Of a stretch of DNA of 64,000 nt, positions 52,539-60,965 are shown one piece after another. The notes beneath the pieces are model-generated. The model did no database searches. It saw nothing but the letters and a program-made list of their open reading frames with translations, and was not told where the DNA came from. Source of the stretch: Amycolatopsis sp. CA-128772 (GTDB lineage: Bacteria; Actinomycetota; Actinomycetes; Mycobacteriales; Pseudonocardiaceae); NCBI RefSeq assembly GCF_002904295.1, contig NZ_PPHG01000089.1:1-64000 (forward strand), written 5' to 3'. A program made the position numbers and the translations under genes. Position 1 is the stretch's first letter, and each line of letters begins with the position of its first letter.

Positions 52539-54223
52539 CGGAGCACCTCGGGTACGTCGATTTCCCGGGAGCGCAGCCACTCGCCGAGCGCCTTGGCCTG
52601 CGGGTCGAACCGCGCCTGGGAGGCGACACCCTCGCCGAGGATGCCTTCGACGACGAAGTTCATCGCCCACAGGTTGGGCAGCAGGTACCGCGTCACCGGC
52701 AGGTCGGCGGTCTCCGGCAGCAGCAGCTTGAACTCGGCGACGGTCAGCCGGTGCACCAGCCACCGCCAGGCTTCTTCGGACCGGCCCCAGACGCCGACGT
52801 TGGCGTTGCCGCCCTTGTCGCCGCTGCGCGCCCCGGCGACCGTCCCGAGGGGCACCCGCCGCACCGGTCCGTGGTCCAGTGGTTCGGGCCGCGCGGGCTC
52901 GTCCACATCGGACAGGCCCCGGGTGGACAGCGAAGGCGCTATGTCGACTCGCATTCCGTCCGGCAGCACCGCGACGTGGGGAACCTGGGAAACGTCCACA
53001 TAGGCCGCGGTGTAGACGCCGTACGGCGAGGCGTCCGACGGCGGCGCGGTCACGTGGAAGCCGGGGTAGCTGGCCAGCGCGAGTTCGACGGCGGCACCGG
53101 TGAACGCCCGTCCGGCCACCTTCGGGTCGGCGTCCTTGACGGCGACGTGCAACAGGGCGCTCGCGGTCTGTTCGGTGCCGGCGTCGGCGTGGTCGGTGCG
53201 CGCGAGGGTCCACCGGACGTCGGCGGGCGGCCGGTCCTTCAAGGACGCTTCGAGCTGTTCCCGCACCAGCGCGGCTTTCGCCTCGATGTCCAGTCCGGTG
53301 AGGACGAACGTCGTCTCGTTGCGGAAGCCGCCGAGGGTGTTCAGGGCGACCTTCAGCGTCGGCGGCGGCGCTTCCCCGCGCACGCCGGAGATCCGGACGC
53401 GGTCCGGCCCGTCTTCGGTCAGCGAGAGCGTGTCGAACCGGGTCGTGACGTCCGGTCCGGCGTACCGCGCGCCGGTGATTTCGTACAGCAGCTGGGCGGT
53501 GACCGTACCGGTGTTCACCACCCCGCCGGTGCCCGGGTGCTTGGTGATGACGCTGGAGCCGTCGGCCTCGATCTCGGCGATCGGGAACCCGGGGACGCCC
53601 AGGGTGTGCTCGGTGAAGAAGGCGTAGTTGCCGCCGGTGGCCTGGGCGCCGCACTCGATGACGTGCCCGGCGGCGACCGCGCCGGCGAGGGCGTCGAAGT
53701 CGTCGCGGGCCCAGCCGTAGTGCGCGGCGGCCGGGCCGACGATCACCGAGGCGTCGGTGACGCGGCCGGTGACGACGACGTCGGCGCCCGCGTTCAGGCA
53801 CTCGACGATGCCCCAGGCGCCGAGGTAGGCGTTGGCGGTCAACGGTTTCCCGAGGTCCAGCTCGTCGGCGCGGGCGACGAGGTCGTCGCCTTCGACGTGG
53901 GCGACCTTGACGTCGAGGCCCAGTTTCGCGGCGAGTTCGCGGAGGGCGTCGGCGAGCCCGGCGGGGTTCAGCCCACCCGCGTTGGCGACGATCTTGACGC
54001 CGTTTTCCCGCGCCAGCCCGAGGTTTTCCTCCATCTGACGCAGGAACGTCTTGGCGTAGCCGCGGCTCGCATCCTTCATCCGGTCGCGGCCGAGGATGAG
54101 CATGGTCAGCTCGGCCAGGTAGTCGCCGGTCAGGACGTCGAGGGGGCCGCCGGTGAGCATCTCGCGCACCGCGGAGAACCGGTCGCCGTAGAAGCCGGAA
54201 GCGTTGCCGATGCGGTAGGTCAT
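52535..54223 (-). CDS. AtuA-family acyclic terpene utilisation protein
   Basis: 562 residues from MTYRIGNASGFYGDRF. Fits the AtuA family: GNASGFYGDR at the start, VANAGGLNPAGLADAL, EHTLGVPGFPIAEIEADGSSVITKHPGTGGVVNTGTV-type core (conserved Gly-rich run near residue 240), and a C-terminal AtuA-like domain (VPLGTVAGARSGDKGGNANVGVW). In Pseudomonas, atuA belongs to the citronellol/geraniol pathway; biochemical function remains unclear. Combination with two dehydrogenases and a two-subunit carboxylase strongly supports an Atu/Liu-type pathway here. Confidence 0.88.
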   Translation of the reverse strand: MTYRIGNASGFYGDRFSAVREMLTGGPLDVLTGDYLAELTMLILGRDRMKDASRGYAKTFLRQMEENLGLARENGVKIVANAGGLNPAGLADALRELAAKLGLDVKVAHVEGDDLVARADELDLGKPLTANAYLGAWGIVECLNAGADVVVTGRVTDASVIVGPAAAHYGWARDDFDALAGAVAAGHVIECGAQATGGNYAFFTEHTLGVPGFPIAEIEADGSSVITKHPGTGGVVNTGTVTAQLLYEITGARYAGPDVTTRFDTLSLTEDGPDRVRISGVRGEAPPPTLKVALNTLGGFRNETTFVLTGLDIEAKAALVREQLEASLKDRPPADVRWTLARTDHADAGTEQTASALLHVAVKDADPKVAGRAFTGAAVELALASYPGFHVTAPPSDASPYGVYTAAYVDVSQVPHVAVLPDGMRVDIAPSLSTRGLSDVDEPARPEPLDHGPVRRVPLGTVAGARSGDKGGNANVGVWGRSEEAWRWLVHRLTVAEFKLLLPETADLPVTRYLLPNLWAMNFVVEGILGEGVASQARFDPQAKALGEWLRSREIDVPEVLR

Positions 54224-55011
54224 GCGAACTGCCCCGGCTTGCGGCCGCCGCCGGGCGGGCCGGCGAAGGCCTGGGCGATGCCGAGCCACTCCTCGACGTC
54301 GGCGCCGTGGGCGACCAGGCCGGTGTCGGCCGGGTGCCGCCGCTGGGTGACGACGAGGCAGAAGTCCAGGGCGGTGCCGGTCAGCTTCTGCTCGGCGTCC
54401 TCGGGCCCGAACGCCCAGGTGGAGCCGTCGGGCGCGGTGAGTTCGACGCGGAACTCCTCGGCCGGCGGGGCGAGCGAGTGCACCTTGTAGGCGAAGTCGC
54501 GGGTCCGGGTGCCGAAGCGGGCGATGTGCCAGATGCGCGCGGTCGGTTCGCGGGTGAGCCCGAGCGCGTCGAAGACGTCCTGCCCGTGCGCCCAGGTTTC
54601 CATCATCCGCGCGGTGGCCATCGACGCGGCGCTCATCGGCGGCCCGTACCAGGGCAGTTTCTGCCCGTCCGGCACCGCGGCGAGCGCCTCGGCCAGCGCC
54701 GCACGCCCGGCCCGCCAGTCTTCGAGGATCTCCTCGGGCGGCCGCTGAGCCCCGGCGGCGGCCCCGTCGTCGACGTAGGTCTCCCCGGCTTTGAGCAGCT
54801 CTTCGACCTCGGCCTGCCACTCTTCCGGGTGCGCGGCCGCGATCAGCGCCTTGCGATCGGTCCAGGCCAGGTGCGCGATCTGGTGCGCGATCGTCCACCC
54901 CTCGGCCGGTGTCGTGCGCGCCCAGCCGGCCGCGGGCAGCGCCGCCACCACGTCGTCGATCGTCCGTGTCTCCGCGTCGAGATCCCCGAGGATCACGCCG
55001 AGATCCGCCAT
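54220..55011 (-). CDS. TIGR03084-family DinB/maleylpyruvate-isomerase-like protein
   Basis: 263 residues from MADLGVILGDLDAET, with AGGAGG six nt before ATG 55011. An N-terminal four-helix DinB-like domain includes EGWTIAHQIAHLAWTD (first His ligand) and MMETWAHGQDVFDALG (His near residue 150), as in mycothiol-dependent maleylpyruvate isomerases, followed by a C-terminal SCP2-like region (FRVELTAPDGSTWAF). The exact reaction is unknown. First gene of the catabolic operon; ATGA overlap with AtuA. Confidence 0.85.
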   Translation of the reverse strand: MADLGVILGDLDAETRTIDDVVAALPAAGWARTTPAEGWTIAHQIAHLAWTDRKALIAAAHPEEWQAEVEELLKAGETYVDDGAAAGAQRPPEEILEDWRAGRAALAEALAAVPDGQKLPWYGPPMSAASMATARMMETWAHGQDVFDALGLTREPTARIWHIARFGTRTRDFAYKVHSLAPPAEEFRVELTAPDGSTWAFGPEDAEQKLTGTALDFCLVVTQRRHPADTGLVAHGADVEEWLGIAQAFAGPPGGGRKPGQFA

Positions 55012-55060
55012 CGCCCGCCTCCTTGCGTCCGGCAGCCAGGGTGGCACCGGCGGGCAGAAA

Positions 55061-55078
55061 AATCAAGCACGCCTGATT
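55061..55078. promoter_or_regulatory. Palindromic operator upstream of the Atu-like operon
   Basis: AATCAAGCACGCCTGATT is an imperfect 18-bp palindrome (7 of 9 arm positions match), 50 nt before the start of the first operon gene. Size and symmetry fit a TetR-family site; the operon's own TetR at 46071-46667 is the obvious candidate binder. Confidence 0.6.
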
Positions 55079-55094
55079 GTTTTGAGGGTACTAG

Positions 55095-55473
55095 CTGTAG
55101 TGCCCCGTGAAGTTGCTGACGCGGGTGATGGGTGGCTTCCCACCGAGTGAGGTGTGAGCGCGGTGGTGGTTGTAGCGGTGCAGGAACCCGGGCAAAGTTT
55201 CTTCACATCGACGTGCAGGAGTTCGCCGGGGCGGGCGCGTTCGTAGCGGCGGATGGGTTGTCCGGCGGGGCGGTCCAGCCAGGCCAGTTTCGGCATGTGG
55301 TGGCGGGTCAGGATTCGGTGCACGGTGGATCCTCAGCTCGGCAGCGACATGAGCGACTGGCGTGCAGCAGTGACACGGTCGATCAGCAACCTGCGGCCGT
55401 GCAAGGTCAACAGGGCATTACGGCGGGAAACGAAGCGCCGCTCAACCGTCAACAACGTCCATGGTCACTACAA
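55095..55473 (-). mobile_element. IS481-family insertion sequence remnant, internally deleted
   Basis: About 379 bp between CTAG direct repeats (55091-55094 and 55474-55477), the four-base duplication typical of IS481. Ends are imperfect inverted repeats (CTGTAGTGCC... left; ...GGTCACTACAA right). On the minus strand pieces of transposase survive: TRHHMPKLAWLDRP, RPGELLHVDVKKL with the first catalytic Asp, then a jump to FLHRYNHHRAHTSLGGKPP and NFTGHYS at the C-terminus. The intervening catalytic core is deleted and the N-terminal region is shortened and frameshifted, so it cannot move by itself. Confidence 0.85.
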
Positions 55474-58400
55474 CTAGCTCCGCCACAGGTAGAACCGGCG
55501 GAGGACATCGATCGCCCGGCCGCGATCGGCGCGCGAAACCCGCCGATCGCGGCTCAGGTCGTCGATCAGGTCGGTGACGACCAATCGGTCCAGGTCGATG
55601 TTGCCGACGGGATCCGACCGGAAGTCGTCCGAGCTGGACACGCGAACGTCCAAGGTGCCCGACAGCCGCGCGTACTCGCCGAGCAGCAGATGGGCGAGCA
55701 GCTCGGCCGCGTCGACGCGCGCCACTCCCGCCACACTCCGGTCACCGACGAAGCCGAGAAGAGCGCGAACCGCGGCCGCCTTGTCGATCGGTCCCTGCAG
55801 GCCCGCGGCGAACACGCGGGCGCAGTCGCCCAGAGTGCGATCATCGACGAGGGACTTGACCGCGTCGGCGCCACGACGGCCGCCGACTTCGAGCATGATT
55901 TCGAGGACCCGCAGCCTCCCGTTGTCGTCGAGCGTCGTGTCCCGGACCAGCGACTCGAGCAGCTCGATCGGGTCGTACTCAGCCATCGCCGCCAGCATCT
56001 CGACCGCGCCGATCCGAACGTTGTGGTCATTGTGGCGTTGCCTCGCGATGCGTTCGAGCTCCTTCAACGCACCTTTGTCTCCGCGTTCCGCGAGCGCGCC
56101 GGCCGCCCGGATCCCCACGTGGGGATCGACCGAAAGATCCGACGCCAGCTTCGACAACGCGTCTTCCGCCTTGGAGCCACCGTGCTTCACCAGCGCACGG
56201 ACCGCTTCCTCGCGCACGTAGACCGGAACGTCGGCGGCACGCGCCAATCCGTCGAGCAGTTCGATCCCGCGAAGCTCCCCCGCGCCGGCCAGAACACCCG
56301 CGGATCGGACCCGCGAGTACCCGCTCATCCGGGCGTCCAGTGCGAGTTCGGCGAACAGATCCGACGCCAGCGTGGCTTCGTGGCCGCGGAGGACCATGAC
56401 CGACGCGACCCGTTCACGCCCGGCCAGCGTGGCGTCGCGGGCAAGATCGACGAGCAGGCGGGACACGTGGGCCGGATCCAGCGATTCCACCCGGGCGGCG
56501 AGCGTGGCGCGCATCCGCGAGCCGATCGACTTGTCCCTGGCCAGCTCGTCCAGCAACTCGACGGCGGTGGCGACGTCGACCCCGACGTCGATGACGGCCT
56601 CGGCCGCCCTGGCCCGGACTGCGGGATGGAGGTCTTCGTCGCGAGCGATCGAGCGCAGCCGGTCGAGCGCGTCGTCCGCGCCGATCGAGGCCAGGAGCCG
56701 GAGGGCCAGGAAGGCGTTCTCGAACCGCTCCTGATCACCCCGGACCACGCCTCGGGCACGGTGTGAAGGCGCGGAGCTCACCGGACCACCCAGGCTCCAG
56801 ACCAGGTCCACCAGCTTTCCGGCCATGGCCAGGACGACGTTGCGGGGGACATCGGTGCCGAGCCGGAGCAGCACGGCGATGAACCCGCACCCGGCCAAGC
56901 CGCCACGGTCGACCAGCCGGAGCAGGTAGCCGGCGACGGCATCTTGCACGTCGCCGCACTGGTCGATGACGAACCCGGTGAACGAGGTGTCCACTTCCGG
57001 TGGTGGCAGTACCCGTCGGCCGAGGACCCGTTCGACGAGAGGAACGCGCCCCTTCCTCCCGAACAGTACCGCGAGCGACTCCAGGGACGCCGACGCCGAG
57101 CGCGTCGCGTGTGCGGCGGCGAGGAACTCACCGACGGTCTGGTGGAAGAACGACAGGTCACCGCCCCGCAGGAGCACCAGGCCGCTGCGTTGCAACAGGC
57201 TTTGCAGGTACTCGCGCCAGGCGGAGGCCGGGACCCGTTTGGGACACACGGCGCCGGGCAGCCCGGCGACGATGTCCAGGATGGACACCGTGCTGCCACC
57301 CTGCATGTCGGCCGCAGACCGCGAGATCAGTTCGGGCAGGCGCTCGAGGGTTCGCCACCCCTCGGCGAGAGCCTCGTCCCCGTAGCGCGCCAAGCTGGCC
57401 CGCACCTGGGCCTGGATGCCCGACGTGTCCGCGCTCTGCATCCGCCGTGCCAGCTGTTCGACGTACTTGCGGTAGATCTCCCCGCGGCTGGCCGGCAGCG
57501 GCGCGTCCGGATTCGCGCCGTGCAGCTGGCAGAGCAGCGCCGCCATCAACGGCGTCCGGGCCAGACCGAAGACCCTGGTCCGCCGCACCGCGGTCGCGAA
57601 CCTCCCGGCCACCCGGCCCGGGTTCTCGAGCCCGAGTACGCGGAACCAGTCGGCGGACACGCGTTTGAGGTCCGACCAGGTGAAAGGTTCCAGCTCGTAC
57701 ACCGGGGCCTGCGCCCCGAGGACGTTGAGCTCCCAGTCGGGAAGGGGCCGGGTGGCGATGACGAACCGGTACTGGCGCCCGCGGCTGCCGTCGGAAATCT
57801 GGTCCAGCGCAGCCAGCAGGTTCCGGCGGCCGGCCGGGTCGGTGATTTCGTCGAGCCCGTCGACCATGACGAGCCACGGCACATCTTCGTAGGGGCACCT
57901 CTTGAACAGGTCGTCCGGCAGCTTCTCGAGCAGGCCGAAACTGCTCAGCTCCGCGGTGGCTGCCTCCGCCAGTGCAGCGGCCAGGGGCTTGCCCGACAAG
58001 GCGGCCGCGGAGACCAGGATCGGCAGGGAGGTCTCGAGCTCACCCGCCCTCCTCGCCTCGACGGCCCGGATCAGGTGGGTGCGGAAGAGGCTGGTCTTGC
58101 CCCCTCCGGGGGCGCCGACGACCACACAGATGCGGTCGTTGTCCAGGATTTCCGCGGCGGACAAGCGACCCGGCGCACGCCGGCCCGGTGCCGACGTCCA
58201 AGGAGCAGCTTCGCCGACCAAGGCCGGGACCGGGCTCGCGGCGAGCGACCCGGGAACCGCCGATCGCGCACGTGCCTCTTCGACTCGGACGCGCTGATGC
58301 ACGTAGACCTCGGTCAGCGGCGGCGTGTTCCCCGGCAGGACGCCCGGGTAGGGGTGCTCTTGAGCGGCCCGGACGGCCGCTGCGATGTAGTCGTCGATCA

Positions 58401-58863
58401 GCGAGTGAGCCGGGCTGCCCGCAGGCTCGGACTCCGGCCGGGTGCGGCCTTTGGCGGGCCGGCCGGGCTGGGCAGCCTCCAACAAGTCCGCCCAGTACCG
58501 CTCGGCGGGAGCGCTCATCCCGGCCTGCTCGCTCCACACCCGCACGAGCGCGAACACGGCGGCCAGGCTGTTCGCCGACGGCGTTTTGGTCTTCGAAAAA
58601 TCGTCCGACAGCCAGTCGCTCAGCCGCTGACCACGAAATTCGGCGATCAGATACGGAGGTCTGCGCAGGATTTTTTCGATCTCGTCCTGCGAGAGCGGAC
58701 GGAGCCCAGCCTTGCGACGCGCGGCGTCGGCTTTGCCCTTGAGGACGCGCAGCTCGTCGTACAACTGCCGGTCACTCCGTGTAGCGATGGCTCCCTCCCC
58801 GCCCCCATCCCTCGCCCGCAGCGGGTGAAATCGCCGCCCGAAGCAGCGAGCAGCGTAGCTCAC
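55474..58863 (-). CDS. NACHT-type STAND NTPase with HEAT-like repeats
   Basis: Up to 1,129 residues. The N-terminal 140 residues are helical (LYDELRVLKGKADAARRKAGL, SLAAVFALVRVWSEQAG), possibly HTH-like. The NACHT domain has Walker A VVGAPGGGKTSLFR near 250 and Walker B LVMVDGLDEITD near 335. From about 620 on, some 12 HEAT-like helical repeats follow (for example VRARAAEAVIDVGVD and GIRAAGALAERGDKGAL). Bacterial NACHT proteins with repeat sensors are known anti-phage factors. Start uncertain: GTG 58863 opens the frame, but an ideal GGGGAGGG precedes an ATC at 58789. The TAG stop lies in the CTAG flanking the IS481 remnant. Confidence 0.85.
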   Translation of the reverse strand: MSYAARCFGRRFHPLRARDGGGEGAIATRSDRQLYDELRVLKGKADAARRKAGLRPLSQDEIEKILRRPPYLIAEFRGQRLSDWLSDDFSKTKTPSANSLAAVFALVRVWSEQAGMSAPAERYWADLLEAAQPGRPAKGRTRPESEPAGSPAHSLIDDYIAAAVRAAQEHPYPGVLPGNTPPLTEVYVHQRVRVEEARARSAVPGSLAASPVPALVGEAAPWTSAPGRRAPGRLSAAEILDNDRICVVVGAPGGGKTSLFRTHLIRAVEARRAGELETSLPILVSAAALSGKPLAAALAEAATAELSSFGLLEKLPDDLFKRCPYEDVPWLVMVDGLDEITDPAGRRNLLAALDQISDGSRGRQYRFVIATRPLPDWELNVLGAQAPVYELEPFTWSDLKRVSADWFRVLGLENPGRVAGRFATAVRRTRVFGLARTPLMAALLCQLHGANPDAPLPASRGEIYRKYVEQLARRMQSADTSGIQAQVRASLARYGDEALAEGWRTLERLPELISRSAADMQGGSTVSILDIVAGLPGAVCPKRVPASAWREYLQSLLQRSGLVLLRGGDLSFFHQTVGEFLAAAHATRSASASLESLAVLFGRKGRVPLVERVLGRRVLPPPEVDTSFTGFVIDQCGDVQDAVAGYLLRLVDRGGLAGCGFIAVLLRLGTDVPRNVVLAMAGKLVDLVWSLGGPVSSAPSHRARGVVRGDQERFENAFLALRLLASIGADDALDRLRSIARDEDLHPAVRARAAEAVIDVGVDVATAVELLDELARDKSIGSRMRATLAARVESLDPAHVSRLLVDLARDATLAGRERVASVMVLRGHEATLASDLFAELALDARMSGYSRVRSAGVLAGAGELRGIELLDGLARAADVPVYVREEAVRALVKHGGSKAEDALSKLASDLSVDPHVGIRAAGALAERGDKGALKELERIARQRHNDHNVRIGAVEMLAAMAEYDPIELLESLVRDTTLDDNGRLRVLEIMLEVGGRRGADAVKSLVDDRTLGDCARVFAAGLQGPIDKAAAVRALLGFVGDRSVAGVARVDAAELLAHLLLGEYARLSGTLDVRVSSSDDFRSDPVGNIDLDRLVVTDLIDDLSRDRRVSRADRGRAIDVLRRFYLWRS

Positions 58864-58950
58864 AACCTGCCCGCTTCACCCGCTCGAGGCCCCAATTCGC
58901 CGGGAATCGACGAACGATCGACCTCCACCAGCGCCGGCCGAGGAGGCACC

Positions 58951-59247
58951 ATGCAGACCCGGAAACACGTCCCAGGCGAGAACGAGATGCCCGGCGGGCA
59001 AATCGCGCCCTCAACAGACCGGGAATTGTCCCGGCACACCGAAGAGCCCGATTCCCGGTTGCTCGTTCAGGTCGTCAACCTTGCCTTCACCGGCGACCGG
59101 GAAGCTTTCCTCAGGATCGTTTCGCTGTTCGTCCTGCTGGTCGGCGCCGTGGTCGTGGTCGGCGCCGTGGTCCCGTGGGCTTCGGCGGCTGCGGCCGGCG
59201 GCGCCTCGGCCTGGGTGGCCCGCCGCGCCCGCCGCGGTTCCACCTAA
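58951..59247 (+). CDS. Small membrane protein divergent from the NACHT gene
   Basis: 98 residues, ATG 58951 preceded by AGGAGG. The first 45 residues are hydrophilic and charged; one long or two short hydrophobic segments follow (IVSLFVLLVGAVVVVGAVVPWASAAAAGGASA), then a basic end (WVARRARRGST). Shares an 87-nt intergenic region with the NACHT gene and may be functionally linked to it, for instance as an effector or regulator at the membrane (inference). No family recognised. Confidence 0.55.
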   Translation: MQTRKHVPGENEMPGGQIAPSTDRELSRHTEEPDSRLLVQVVNLAFTGDREAFLRIVSLFVLLVGAVVVVGAVVPWASAAAAGGASAWVARRARRGST

Positions 59248-59284
59248 GCCGGCGCTCCAGCCGCGCCACCCCCCGTCGGACCCA

Positions 59285-59305
59285 CTATTGACATCTTGCC
59301 AGTAG
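59285..59305. promoter_or_regulatory. Imperfect palindrome before enoyl-CoA hydratase
   Basis: CTATTGACATCTTGCCAGTAG has dyad symmetry at 7 of 9 arm positions around TCT. It includes a TTGACA -35-like hexamer (59288-59293) and ends 26 nt before the ATG, a plausible repressor site. Confidence 0.45.
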
Positions 59306-59330
59306 CGGCCGGCTGCAATAGCTTCGTCGC

Positions 59331-60170
59331 ATGGCCGACTACGCCGAGATCACCTACGCCGTCGCGGAGCGGGTCGCCATTGTCACGCTCAACCGCCCCG
59401 AGGCGCGCAACGGGTACACGGTCCGGATGGCCGACGAGCTCGGCGCCGCCCTCGATCGGGCCGATCGGGACGAGGACGTGCGCGTCGTCGTGCTGACCGG
59501 GGCCGGTGAGGACTTCTGCGTCGGGGCCGACCTCTCGCAAGGCGGCTTCGACTTCGACCCGGCGGACGGCCCGGACGCGGCCTGGCAGGAACCCGCCGGG
59601 CGGTGCTCGAAGCGGATCTTCACCATGAACAAGCCCGTCATCGCCGCCCTGCACGGGGCCGCCGTCGGTGGCGGGCTCACCATCACGCTCTCCTGCGACT
59701 ACCGGCTCGCGTCGGCGGACTCGCGGTTCGGGTTCGTCTTCACCCGCCGCGGCATCTACCCCGAAGGCGCGTCCGCCTGGTTCCTCCCCCGGCTCGTCGG
59801 GATGGGCACCGCGCTCGACTGGATGATCAGCGGCCGCGTCTTCCCCGCCTCCGAGGCGCTCGGAAAAGGCCTGGTCCACCAGGTCTTCCCCACCGGAACC
59901 GTGCTCGAAGAGGCGATGAGGCTCGCGCGGGAGATCGTCGAGACGACCGCGCCGGTGTCGGTCGCCGTCACCCGGCAGCTGCTCTACCGGATGGCCGGCG
60001 CCGAGTCGCCGTTCCCCGTGCACGAACTCGACTCGAAGCTGATCGGCGGCCTCGGCGCCAACCCGGACGCCGTCGAAGGGGTCCTGTCGTTCCTGCAGAA
60101 GCGGCCGCCCTCGTTCGGCATGCGCGTCGAGAAGGACCTGCCCGACTACCTGCCCTGGCTGGAGAAATGA
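59331..60170 (+). CDS. Enoyl-CoA hydratase/isomerase (crotonase family)
   Basis: 279 residues. Crotonase fold: VAIVTLNRPEARNGYTV, oxyanion-hole GAGEDFCVGADLS, and AALHGAAVGGGLTITLSCDYRLAS. SRFGFVFTRRGIYPEGASAWFLPRLVG corresponds to the region bearing the catalytic Glu, with Glu present at the later position (YPEGAS). Hydrates or isomerises unsaturated acyl-CoAs. Overlaps the next gene by 4 nt (ATGA), forming a two-gene unit separate from, but perhaps serving, the Atu-like pathway. Confidence 0.92.
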   Translation: MADYAEITYAVAERVAIVTLNRPEARNGYTVRMADELGAALDRADRDEDVRVVVLTGAGEDFCVGADLSQGGFDFDPADGPDAAWQEPAGRCSKRIFTMNKPVIAALHGAAVGGGLTITLSCDYRLASADSRFGFVFTRRGIYPEGASAWFLPRLVGMGTALDWMISGRVFPASEALGKGLVHQVFPTGTVLEEAMRLAREIVETTAPVSVAVTRQLLYRMAGAESPFPVHELDSKLIGGLGANPDAVEGVLSFLQKRPPSFGMRVEKDLPDYLPWLEK

Positions 60171-60757
60171 CCCCGTACCCGCCGCAGCCCTGGAACCTCG
60201 TCGCCGACGCCCACGTCTCGATCTGGCGGGTCCCCGCGCGCGACGTGCACCCGGGCGCGCTGTCCGTCGCCGGGTACACCTCCGTCTTCACCGCCTGGAT
60301 CGCCTACCGCGAGCCCGGGCAGCTCAGCTACCACGAGCTGCTCGCCGCCGTCCCCGTGCGGGGCCGGCGGACCACCTGCACCATCACCCAGATCTGGGTC
60401 GACTCCGAAGGGTCGCTCCGCGGCGGGCGCGAGTTGTGGGCCATCCCGAAGGACCTCGCCGCCCTGCAGTTCACCGACCGCACGTACACCGCGGCCACCG
60501 GCGACGACTGGATCGCCACCGCCGCCTTCACGCCGAGGCCGGGCTCGCCGCTCGCCCTCCCCGGCCGGTTCGACGTCCTCCAGGACCGCGACGGCACCCC
60601 GGTGCGGACGCCGGTCGGCGCGAAGATCCGGCCCGGCCTCGCCGCGGCCGACTGGACGGTCAACCCGCGCGGCCCGCTCGGCTACCTGGCCGGCCGGCGG
60701 CCCTTCCTGAGCCTCGCCCTGCCCGGCGCGGAGCTGCGGTTCGGCACCGCTGGGTGA
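60167..60757 (+). CDS. Acetoacetate decarboxylase-family protein
   Basis: 196 residues from MTPYPPQPWNLV. The family's Schiff-base Lys region is intact: GGRELWAIPKDLA, comparable to EVWGFPKKLA of acetoacetate decarboxylase. The N-terminal DAHVSIWRVP and TITQIWVDSEGS also fit. Shorter than the clostridial enzyme (about 245 residues). Could decarboxylate a beta-keto acid or act as an aldolase-like relative; substrate unknown. ATGA coupling with the hydratase. Confidence 0.82.
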   Translation: MTPYPPQPWNLVADAHVSIWRVPARDVHPGALSVAGYTSVFTAWIAYREPGQLSYHELLAAVPVRGRRTTCTITQIWVDSEGSLRGGRELWAIPKDLAALQFTDRTYTAATGDDWIATAAFTPRPGSPLALPGRFDVLQDRDGTPVRTPVGAKIRPGLAAADWTVNPRGPLGYLAGRRPFLSLALPGAELRFGTAG

Positions 60758-60786
60758 GCACCTGATCCCGTCAGGGTGAACTCGTG

Positions 60787-60834
60787 ACACGCCATCTAGG
60801 GTCCCGTGCGAGCACCAACCCCTACATGTAGTCT
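60787..60834 (+). promoter_or_regulatory. Tandem NrdR boxes upstream of nrdAB
   Basis: Box 1 ACACGCCATCTAGGGT (60787-60802) and box 2 with the perfect core CTACATGTAG (60822-60831; full box 60819-60834). Their centres are 32 bp apart, three helical turns, as required for cooperative NrdR binding. Box 1 matches the consensus at about 11 of 16 positions. Repression of ribonucleotide reductase genes by NrdR through such pairs is well established. Confidence 0.7.
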
Positions 60835-60965
60835 CTGGGAACCGGCAGCCCCCAGCGACGGGGAGACCGCTGCGGAGGGTCGCCGGGCAGCTTTGGAGAA
60901 ACCGCAGCGCACGGCCTCGCGAGGCCGTGTGGCGATCGAACGCGCCCGAAAACTTGGAGACACGC

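Noticed and set aside
60835..60965. Possible cobalamin riboswitch before nrdA because of a GGGGAGACC element resembling a B12 box
   Set aside because: Only about 35 nt separate it from the NrdR box, too short for the rest of the aptamer, and the other conserved elements are absent.
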